Positions 1-9,240 of a stretch of DNA of 64,000 bases are shown in pieces; position 1 is the first letter of the stretch; each line of letters starts with the position of its first letter. The notes beneath the pieces were generated by a model that was not told the DNA's origin, made no database searches, and was given only the letters and a program-made list of their open reading frames with translations. Source of the DNA: Immersiella caudata (Eukaryota > Ascomycota > Sordariomycetes > Sordariales > Lasiosphaeriaceae). Location of the stretch: assembly GCA_030512335.1 (NCBI GenBank), contig JAULSU010000007.1:3596001-3660000 (forward strand). Reading direction: 5' to 3'. A program made the position numbers and the translations under genes.

Positions 1-1112
1 GCCAAAGTCAATACCTGGAAGCCGGACTCGCGCTGGTACCAATTGCCGGACGACATGCCAGAGCCATTGTGGTATTGAAGAGTCTGGCACAGAGAATAGC
101 AATCTGCCATCGTGAAGCGGACAATTGCTCGCGATTCAGATGCTCCCTGCTTGAATGCAGTTGTCCACTCTTTGAAAAGCATCTGCGCAGTCTCGAAGAT
201 CTTCGCCTTTTCGGGGATGTCTTTTGCCAAACGCAACCGGGACAGCCCCGTCAGCTTCGCCTGTGCGGGAGCCAGGTGGAAGCTTAAGGTGGGATCGGCG
301 AGGGCGAGTGGCCTGGTAGCGGAAATGGCCAGGGCGAACAGAGGGTTAGGATGGAGACCAGAAGCAGACACTCTGGGATCCGCTAATCCCGTCTTCCAAT
401 ATGTCTCGCTCGCTTCGAGGAGCTTGCCATACATGGACGAGAACATCGGGGCGGCGGCCTTGGCGCTGGCAGAGCTGAAAATCGACTCGCTCCAAGTCTT
501 CTTCTTGAACTCGTTGGATGCCTCCCTGTCGCTCTCAAATTGCGCCTTGTATTGAGGGTCATCCTTCGCGGCAGCTGCTGCGGACCAGCGACGCCAGATG
601 TCGCGGGTGAGGGAGAAGGTGTTGTCATCGACGAAACGAATGACAGTGCCGTAGACACTATCGTTCCACTCTGCCAGACATGCCGAAAAGCTGAACAGTT
701 TCTCCGTTTGCTTCAAAAGCAACTCAGAGTCCTGACTGTCAAGATAGAGGTGGTAGTAGATCCGCCAGATCTGCTCTGAGGGAACGGCCTCCTTGCCAGG
801 GCCTTCAACAATCAGACTCAGCAACAAGATGTTGCGAGCTTCATTGCGTTAGTCGTACTCTTAAATCAAAAAAGTACCAGTCGACCTACCAATAATCATC
901 GGCTCAACATCACAAGCCGTAACATCGAGCTTCCTCTTCGGAAGACCCTGCTCCGCATAGCAGGTGTAGAGAGTGTGGCGTACATCTCCACAGCCGAGCA
1001 GCAGAACGTCTGCATCCACGCCTTGAGGCAGAGACTCTGTGAGGCTGACGGCGGGGGTGTTGCCAAAGGCGTAGAAAGGCCTGACGGTAGCGTGCGTCGA
1101 GGGTGTCAGCAT
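1..1112 (-). CDS. DUF4470-domain protein (MYND-finger type), 3' end outside window
   Basis: Minus-strand gene cut by the left edge. Exon 1 is 1112-890. A 51 bp intron (889-839, donor GTAGGT) leads to exon 2, 838 to beyond position 1. The first ~90 residues match the DUF4470 pattern from memory: an FYxxGNTPAVSLT opening, then LLLGCGDVR, then a DVEP segment that becomes IIARNILL across the splice. This domain opens many fungal proteins that carry a MYND zinc finger further on. It resembles an SAM-methyltransferase glycine-loop region, but no activity has been assigned to it as far as I know. After the domain about 270 residues stay open, helical-looking, to the edge. The ATG at 1112 is the first in frame before the domain. 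Any C-terminal MYND finger would lie outside the window. The family call is fairly safe; the function is unknown. Confidence 0.8.
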
Positions 1113-2335
1113 GATGGAACCGTGAGACTCTCAGAATCTCGAATTGAGGGGTGCGAGATGATTTTAGGCACGTGACACTCACAGGACGTCCACAGTGTCA
1201 GATTTGGGGGGAGTGGTTGGTGGGTGTTTGTAAAGTGTTTCGGGAGGGGGTGTTGGGCTGAAGCTGGGGTTCACGGGGTGGTGGAGTGGGCAGTGCGATC
1301 GGGATTTTCGCACATGACGTGGAGACCTCGCCTGCGTGGAAATGCATGCAGCAGCGGGAGCTGACACTGTGGGGATTCTTGGAGCTCTGCATGCACATGA
1401 CAAGAGAACTGGCTGGGGGCCTCCTTTCACTCTGCCATGCTCGAGGTTGATGCTCATGTTGCAAGTTCATTGCCACAAAGAGGGGGAAAAGCCGTCACAC
1501 ATTCAGTCACACCACTAAGGAAAGAGGCGTACGCCTTGGAAAAGTTGATTACTATGGTTGCATTTACTCTACGGTTATGTGCCAATTTCAATCATCCGTC
1601 TCAGTCTCGCTTCCCACGCCTCCCCTTTTCTTCTAATCCCACAAATTCACAAAATTACGGCTCAAACACTCGACATACCAACAAGAAATCTCGCAAAAAA
1701 CACCAAGCATTTCATAAACCTCTCCAGCTATGAGTAAGCCGCTCGCTGAATGAGAAAAAGACCTAGAGAGGCGGTACACACAGCCGCCCTTACATGTGCG
1801 AAACCGAAAACCACCTTGCATCAAACCACATCTCCCATGATCCTTCCCGTCCGTATAAGAAGATAACCGTACACAATGTCCCCATCCTATTTTACACAGC
1901 CCGACTGAATGGTCACCAAATCAACAACGCATAAGATTACAGGATTGCTTCCGTCTCAATCCAACAGTTGAGACGGACACGCAAGGTTGTCATAATCTTC
2001 GTGAGTACCGTTATTCCCCAAGAATTAAGCCCTCCTATATCTCTCATCCAAGTCCCGTCTTTTTGACCTTCAGCCCGTTGAATGGCCGTGGGAAAAGTGT
2101 GCGATTGTCCAAAAACGGCCAATGAGATGTCGCTGATGTGCTTTCCAAAATGAACACGAAGCCAAACGCAGCCGGAAAGGGGAGAGGATGAGGATCCATC
2201 CCCTATCCACGCAGAAAAAACGTGCAACTCAGGGCCATAAGTCATCATTGGTCCCTCCGAGTCTATAAACCGCCGACAGCAAGTCATGACAAAGCCCAGA
2301 GCGACAGACATGCCCGAGACAAGTAGGAGAACTGT
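1113..2335. other. Intergenic: 5' region of DUF4470 gene and 3' region of Ace2/Swi5-like gene
   Basis: No ORF here has coding character. It holds the promoter/leader of the left-edge gene and the 3' UTR of the zinc-finger gene that ends at 2336. I recognise no RNA gene or repeat in it. Confidence 0.6.
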
Positions 2336-5049
2336 TTACGAGCTGCCGAAGAAGACATCGTCGTTCGTAAACAAGTTGACTGCGTTCCCGTACTCTTCGA
2401 GGTCGTCAAACTTGCCCAGGCTGGCGTGGTCTAGCTGCACCAGGCCGTCCTCGTCGGTAGTGAACTGGAGGAGTGACATGTCGCTGTCGTCCATGGAGCC
2501 CAACATGCCGGCGCCACTAGCGTTACTGATAAGCGGCCCGCAGCCTACGACGGAGGCTGCTGCGTGTGCCGCCATGGTGGTGCCGAGGCCAATACTGCTG
2601 GCTTCTGAGAGCCCGCTGCTGTTCGGGTCGCTGTGGGGGTCGCTCAGGTCAAAGTAGCGGGAGTGGGTGGTTGGTGGCGGTGAGGAGCTGGCAGAAAGCT
2701 CTGGTGGCGTTCTAGGGACGTGCGTGTAGTGGCTGGCAACGCTCTTCGCGGGCGAGGAAGGGTTGTTCTGGTTATCAGGGTGGGATGAAGTAGGAAGGTT
2801 GTACTCGGCGAGAAGATCGCTGCTGTGCTGCGCCGGTTCCGTCTGAGAGTGATGCGATGCTGGGCTGCAGTTGCTGATGGCGGAAGGCGAGACGGCAAGC
2901 CGCTGAGGGGAAGCAGTGTTGACGGTCTCCGGGCCGTTGCTGGGGCCTGGCATGGGTGCGGATGAGACGGCGAGGCTGGTAGGATTCATGATACCGGTAG
3001 TGGGGAGCTGACTCATGGTGACGTCCATGATGTCGGGGAAGGGGTCGGTGTCTTCGTCCATCAGGCCATCGAAGCCATTGTTGTTGCAGGGCGAGTTGAC
3101 GGCCGAGCTGTCCGAATAGCCCGAGAAGCTGCTTACGGAGCTCGATGATGTGTGCTTGTTTTTGCGCCGGGTACGCTCACTCTTCTCACGCCGCTCGTCC
3201 AGATCCGGCCGGTTCTTGCGAGGTCGACCACGCTTGACGACTTTCCGCACGATACCGTCAAAGGCACCAATACACATGCCGCGCTGTCTGTGGCGCGTCA
3301 AGGCGTCGTGGCGCGCAAAGCTGTTGCCACACTCGCAAGGGTAGGGTTTGATGCCCGTGTGGATCTTGGCATGCCGCTTGAGATCGTGCTGTCGGACGAA
3401 ACATTTGTGGCAAGACGGGCACTGGTACTGACGATCGTTGAGATGGGTCTGGACGTGGCTCTTGATGTTCTCCTTGCGACCAAAGCGTTTCAAGCAGCTC
3501 TCAAAGGTGCAAATCCACTTGCCGTCGGACGGGTCGGGGCCCTCGATGTAGGCTGCAATATCGTCGAGTGTTACGCCCGTATCCGTCTTGGTCTCGTCAA
3601 TGTTGATGCTGGCAATGCTTGCGGCGCTAGCGATCGATGCGAGGGACTCGGTGCGGCGATGAGGCGACCCTCGCCTCGAGGGGGCGGCTGAGGAGGCATG
3701 TCCTTGCTGGGGAACCATGGTGCTTTGGGAGTCGAAGTCGCTCGGTGGGCGAAAGTCCGGTCTGTGGTCGAAGAGGCCGTGACCAAAGGCAGCCATCTGC
3801 GGTGTCATGGGAGCAGGATCAGAGGTGAGATCGGTCGAGTATGCGAGGCCGTCGTAGTTGTTCTCAATCTTGACAAACTCAGCGTTGACGTTGGCCATGC
3901 TCATGAAGCCAGGGGTTCCGAGGCCATGCTCCGTGAAACCCGTCGGCATGGTGTTGGCACGAGGGGGCGTCTGGGCCATGGCCTCGGCTTGCTGGCGCAG
4001 GTCTTGAAAGATGCCCGAGTTGCGGTTGGATCGGTTTCCGCGCATCGGCTTAATTGTCTCTTCCATCGACTCGTCGTAGTCATCGGAGAATCTGCTCGGG
4101 CGCTGCGACTGGGGCTCGTGTTTTACCAACCGATCGTGAGGGGTCTCCATTGGTGTAGGGGGGAAGCAGCCTGCGGTATCATCAGCGGCTACATTCTCAG
4201 CAGTTTCGTGCTGAACTCACCATTAGCATTCTGGGCTGGGGGTGTAGCTGGTCTCTGTCCGTTGGTGTTGTTGACCATGGCTTCGAACTTGGCGACCTTG
4301 TCCATGATCCCGTTGCTTATTCGCCGTGACGTCCGGCGGCTGTGCGTGCTCGCTGTCTCGCCCTCCGAGATCCAGCCCTGCCCGGAGCCGGCCGGGCTGG
4401 GTTCTGGGAATGTCATGAAAGTTGGCGTTGACAAGGCACTGTCGGGACCAAACATGTCGAACTCGTGGCCTGATGCCATGGAGTTGTTGGCAAAGCCCGC
4501 ATGGTTCTTCTTCATCATGGCGCTCATGGCCATGTACGCATCCATGGGCAGACAGCTCATGTCGGCCATCTGGCCCTGGGCGGACATGGTGTCCACGAAG
4601 TGCGCGTTGTGTGGTGTCCCGCCAGGGGTGAGCAGGAAGTTATCGTGTTGCTGTTGCTGTTGTGTCTGTTGTTGTTGTTGTTGCTGTTGCTGTTGCGAGG
4701 CGATATCGCCGTAGCTGGGCTGCCCGTGGCCCGGGCGGGCTATGCGTTGCTGCTGCGCTTCTCGCAGTACATGCTGTGGTGTCGTTGTTGATCCTGTGTT
4801 AGTAGTCGTAGTACTTACCGTTGTGTAGTCCTGCCGGATGGTGGTGGTCGGGGTTGTTGGAGAAAACTGGCTGCGGCGCGTGTCCAGGCTGAGGCCTCGT
4901 CGGTGGGACATGTGCGCCGCTCGTTGCTGGAAGTTTGGCAGGGGGGCGATCTTCACGGCTTCAAAGGCCGACGGCGTCGAGTTTTGGCGACGGTGTTGCC
5001 GTTGGCGGGCGTGAAGACTGCTCGCTGATGGTGGTGGATTGGACAGCAT
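2336..5049 (-). CDS. Ace2/Swi5-like C2H2 zinc-finger transcription factor
   Basis: Exon 1 is 5049-4221, intron 4220-4171 (50 bp), exon 2 4170-2336; the splice restores the reading NANGCFPPTPMETP. Three tandem zinc fingers occupy the middle: a CTFESC finger with LKRFGRKENIKSH, then CPSCHKCF with RQHDLKRHAKIH, then a shortened CECGNSFARHDALTRH. This trio plus a following basic KRGRPRK stretch is typical of the Ace2/Swi5 family, which drives late-M/G1 and cell-separation genes in yeasts and is linked to conidiation or septation in moulds. The N-terminal half is low-complexity and has a CAG/CAA glutamine tract. I chose the ATG at 5049 because it opens MLSNPP in a CACAATG context and, from memory, resembles the family start. 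An in-frame ATG at 5208 would add 53 Ser/Thr-rich residues. Confidence in the family is high, in the start moderate. Confidence 0.85.
4645..4696 (-). repeat. CAG/CAA trinucleotide tract encoding polyglutamine
   Basis: On the minus strand CAA and CAG codons run almost unbroken, giving about 11 Gln, one Thr, then about 6 Gln in the Ace2/Swi5-like factor. The mixed codons should make it more stable than a pure repeat. Glutamine tracts are common in fungal activation regions and vary in length between strains. Confidence 0.85.
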
Positions 5050-5208
5050 TGTGAATGTGAGTGGAGTTCGGAAAAGGGGTGTCGTTGTCGTCGATGTCGA
5101 TATTGCCGCACTCGAGGAGAGAGTGCTGGTCGATTGGTTCCGAGACTGTGCATTGCGTGTCAGTCTCCCATCAAGCTTCTTCCTCTTCCTCTCCTTCGGC
5201 GAGGGCAT

Positions 5209-6416
5209 ACCTCACGCAGCGCAAGCCAGGCGGCCGGGCGGTTAGAAGCTCGCGGTCGTGCTCAGTCGGCGGCGACCTTGCGAGCGATGGGGATGATGTT
5301 TTTGCGCCTTATCCAGGCGGTAGATGGTGATGGGGTGCCTCCCTGCGGTGCGCCGAGCGGAGGGCGGTTGGTCTTGCGAGGGAAGCGAGAGGTTTGTGTT
5401 GCACAGTCGAAGGCTCAGAATCGCAGAATCACGAAATCCAGGCCAACAGGGTGAGGTGGTTTTGCAATCGCAAGAGTGGAGGAGGGATGGACTGCTGGGT
5501 GGCAGCAGTAGGAGATGCAGAAGTATGGGGACTGGAATTGTGCGGTTGCTCTGCTGCTGGGGACATCCATCCGACAGGAGCGCCATGATGGTTGCGCCAG
5601 ACTTTTGTTTTCTTGTCAGGGTGATGGCGTTGCCAGCAGCAACCGCGCCATGGCCACGAAGAATTGGTGCGCTGCAACGGGAAAAGTGGCGCCACCCCTC
5701 GGCCTGTAGTGCCGCCCTCCCACTCGCGCCTGGGCATCCGCCCGCACCAAGCGAATGGCCTTGCAGACGTCACCCAGCAGCGGAGCCGCTGAACTTTCGA
5801 GACACCCTTAATTCAGCCTGAGCGCGGCAATCGCCTTGTGCCCACTTCTGGCGCTCCATTCTTCTCTACAACGCCTGCCCCAGAGCTCCAAGCCCTCGGG
5901 TGCAGACAGTGGATTGCTTCCCGCCTGCCGTTGTTTTGGGTCCTGCGTCTCATTCCCAAGGCTTAGGATGGCATTGCTATTAATTATGAACCGCTCTCCC
6001 CCTCGAATCAGTCCGTCGCGGATTTGTTCGTCGTCGACCCATTCGACCCAAAGTCCCACTCGTGGGGTCGTGGACGCTCCGACTGGCCAATCCCGAGACA
6101 AGCGCGCCCCATCGTCATCATGGCAACCGACCTGATGAGGCTGTTGCGTTGTCGTCGTCGCCGTCGTTATAACTCGTCCGCTATCGCCTGCCAGCCACAA
6201 CGACCAACTCTGTGGCCAATGTTTACTGTTTCCTTCGCCCATTTGTCTGCGACCTCGGCAAGCGCTTCAACTGCCGTTTGAAGAAGGTTGTGCCCTGCAC
6301 CCGTCTCCATCTCGATTCGGCCCTAGCGGAAGCAGGTGCAGCCCTCGCCGCTCCCACAAACGCAGCACCTGAAGGAAAATGTCGCAAGCTTCCACAACAA
6401 CAACCACCAGGCACAC
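5209..6416. other. Intergenic: long upstream region of the Ace2/Swi5-like gene
   Basis: About 1.2 kb with no convincing coding ORF. It contains the promoter and probably a long leader of the zinc-finger gene. The 3' end abuts the tRNA-Lys gene. Confidence 0.55.
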
Positions 6417-6517
6417 GCCCGGCTAGCTCAATCGGTAGAGCGTGAGACTCTTATGAAGATACTTCAGAATCTCACGAGATCATCTCAAGGTTGTGGGTTC
6501 GACCCCCACGTCGGGCT
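6417..6517 (+). tRNA. tRNA-Lys (anticodon CUU) with 28-nt intron
   Basis: The cloverleaf folds by eye. The acceptor 5' strand GCCCGGC (6417-6423) pairs with GTCGGGC (6510-6516) through one G-U. The D stem is GCTC/GAGC, the anticodon stem TGAGA/TCTCA, and the T arm GTGGG-TTCGACC-CCCAC. The anticodon CTT lies at 6450-6452, so it reads AAG (Lys). An intron, 6454-6481, sits one base 3' of the anticodon, the canonical place for nuclear tRNA introns; it can pair with the anticodon region. Internal A and B boxes are intact (the B box includes GGTTCGACCC). The discriminator is T6517 and CCA is not encoded. Downstream the DNA turns T-rich (ATTTTTTGC near 6538), a plausible Pol III terminator. Confidence 0.95.
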
Positions 6518-7932
6518 CAATTCCCGGCGATTGCCATCATTTTTTGCTGTTTTCTCCGCGTCTTTGGTCGCTGTCACGCCTGGGCTGCAAAGTTGCAAGT
6601 TGCCTCCCATTGTGCTGCGACGGTTCAATTACCCAGAGACTCAAAGCATTGGACAGTTTCCCACGGCGCTGGTCATGATAATCCGGCAACTTCTGTAAGG
6701 CGCATTTTCGTTTGAGATGAAGACGGGATCGTTGGCGTTGTCGTCTGTTCGTCGCGTAGGGCAGCCCGCACCCAAACGCTCTGTTCCAGGTCCGTCCCCT
6801 CCAACTTGGCACACAGCCTCGTCACTGCATCAGTTTTTGCGACTCGTTTGACGCCGCCCCCCTATTCTTTTCCTTCAACCCCATCCACAGCGATGCTCTT
6901 TGCCCCCTTCTCCTTTGGGCCTCATCACTACCGCCATGAGTGTGCTATAATCCCTGGCAGCGAAACGCATGCGAAGTCCCCGAGACTACCTAGGTAGAGA
7001 GGCATTTTTGCTTCTCGTCGGAAGCCTTGTACCTTACCTTTGTCGGGAGCCCGGTGCAACAGCTATAACAGATGCCTCGACGGCGCTATCTTCAATTGTG
7101 GACGACAAGCGTGACCGTCGTGACGGTGACGTTGTCAACTACCACCAGTGAAGCTTCGGGCCCATCTCCAGTCAACGACTTCGCAACGCACGGCTGACTA
7201 GAACACCCCTTGGTTGCGCTGCAACCCCAACCGAGAGCAGTCATTTTCCAGGGGAGGTCCAACACCACCCATCCTCGAACGATGCACGTCCAACAACTTC
7301 ACAGTAACCCGAGCGATTTGAAGCGGGCCGGGGCGTCGAGTCGACCAGAGGGGTTTGATGGCTGCGCCCGCTTAGAGCCAACTCGTTCGTAATGTCTATG
7401 GAATATCTTTTCCGCATCACCCCTTGGTTGCACCTTTCCTTGCAACGCTCACCTCACCGCTATTAGCCGTTCAGCGTTGTCGCGCACCAACCCGGAGGGC
7501 TGAAGACCACAAGCCTACGTCGCCTTACCCAGCTCAGGGTCAACCACATCTCCGCATCGAGGGGTCGTTATTGTTCCCGGACTGATGGATTGGCGGATGT
7601 GCAACCCGAACCAGTTAGTTCCACCAGGCACATCGGGCCGCGGCGTTGTCATTTGGGTGGTGGGCTGCAAGGCGCGTATCGGTGCACCATCCAGCATGAC
7701 CCGGTTCTTATATCCGGCGCACAATGACACCCTATTCGCGCGCGTGGAGAAACTTGGAGAGGGGCACTATACATCTGCGATTGGATCGGAACAATTTATA
7801 CAACTTTCAGGTACGGGTAGCATTTTCGGGACCACATACAAATAGGAGCGTGCAAGTGCGTCGATGGGCATCGCTGTTGTGGTGTGCAAGCGGGCTCCTT
7901 TCTTGACTTGTACAAGCTAGGATATTGCCAAC
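6518..7932. other. Intergenic between tRNA-Lys and GH93-like gene
   Basis: 1.4 kb without a supported gene. A perfect 12-bp palindrome, CTACCTAGGTAG, lies near 6986-6997; motifs of this kind are scattered in sordariomycete intergenic DNA. The proximal promoter of the secreted hydrolase is at the right end. Confidence 0.5.
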
Positions 7933-9157
7933 ATGGTGTGCCTGTCCCTGTCCGCAGCGCTCCTCGCGCTTGGGGGCTCCACGGTCCTCGCACAGACGCC
8001 TCCCGCCGCAAAGCCAGAGCCGTTCGGGCGGTTCATCAACAACACCATCTACCAGCCGGTGCGGAGTGAGAGCATCACGTATCCCCGCTTCGCCGAGCTT
8101 GAGGATGGCACCATCCTTGCGACGGCCTCGCTCTCGGGTAACAACCCGGCGTACTTCCCCGTCTTTGAGAGCAAGGATGGCGGCGCCAGCTGGACATGGG
8201 TGTCCAACGTCACCGACCAGGTCAACGGCTGGGGCATGCCGGCCCAGCCCGCCCTTGCTGAGCTGACCGAGCCCTTGGGCGGCTTCGAGAAGGGCACCAT
8301 CTTGGCTTCGGGCAACAGTTGGAGCAACAATGGCACGCGCATCGACTTGTATGCCAGCACTGACAGGGCCCGCACCTGGAAGTTTGTCAGCCGCGTGGCC
8401 GAGGGCGGTCGTCCCAACACCACCAACGGCGCTACCCCTATCTGGGAGCCCTACCTCCTGTACGTTACCCCTGACTCTAGTCAAGTTATCACTAACATCT
8501 TCTAGGGTCTACAATCACTCCCTCGTTTGCTACTATTCCGACCAGCGCGACCGCGACCACGGCCAAAAGCTCGCTCATCAAGTCTCGAAGGACCTCCTTA
8601 ACTGGGACCCCCCTGTTGACGACGTCTCGTACGATCTGTACATTGCCCGCCCTGGCATGACCGTCGTCATTTACATCCCCCCCATCAAGAAGTGGATTCT
8701 CGTCCACGAGTTCCCCATTGGCAACTCGTCCTCCCACGGCGTCAACTACCCCGTGTATTACCGACTTGCCGATTCCCCGCTTGATTTCCGTCTCTCCGAA
8801 GGCCTCCCCATTGTCATCAACAACAAGACTGCCCCTAATGCCAGTCCGTATGTGACTTGGTCGCCTCTTGGCGGTCCTAACGGAACTATTGTTGTGTCCG
8901 ACGCGGATAACCCGCAAGTCTACACCAACCGGTTTGGCGGAGATGTGGATAAGTGGGAGGAGAACGCTACGCCGGCGGGCGCCACGTACAGTCGGGCGAT
9001 CCACATTTTGAATAAGCATCCCGATCATCTGATGATCTTTGGCGGGGAGACGTTTGATGACATGAGGGCTGGCAAGCTCACGCCGTTCACGGCGACGGTG
9101 GTGAGCCTGACGGAGACGTTGAAGAATAACTTTGCTAGTTTTTGGAGGAGGAAGTAG
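7933..9157 (+). CDS. Secreted GH93-like exo-arabinanase (sialidase/BNR fold)
   Basis: Exons 7933-8459 and 8506-9157 give 392 residues; the 46 bp intron has an ACTAAC branch site. The N-terminus is a cleavable signal peptide (about residues 1-20, ending VLAQ). Two Asp-box motifs, SKDGGASW near 80 and STDRARTW near 142, mark a sialidase-type beta-propeller. Length, signal peptide and the WEPYL and VHEFP segments fit fungal GH93 exo-1,5-alpha-L-arabinanases, which release arabinobiose from plant arabinan. Glu172 and Glu244 are candidate catalytic acids; their 72-residue spacing agrees with what I recall for the Fusarium GH93 enzyme. Several N-glycosylation sequons (NNT, NGT, NHS) suit secretion. 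It runs convergent with the next gene, 83 bp away. It could be a general BNR-repeat protein if the GH93 assignment fails. Confidence 0.75.
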
Positions 9158-9240
9158 GCGAGGAAGCAGGCAAACTAGAATTGAGGGAAATGCAGTTGAA
9201 AACAAAGAGATAGCGAGATAGTACAAAAGAGTGTGAGACC

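Noticed and set aside
3698..4714. 338-codon plus-strand ORF opposite the Ace2/Swi5-like gene
   Set aside because: Antisense shadow; contains a long Cys run from the CAG/CAA tract and no recognisable fold.
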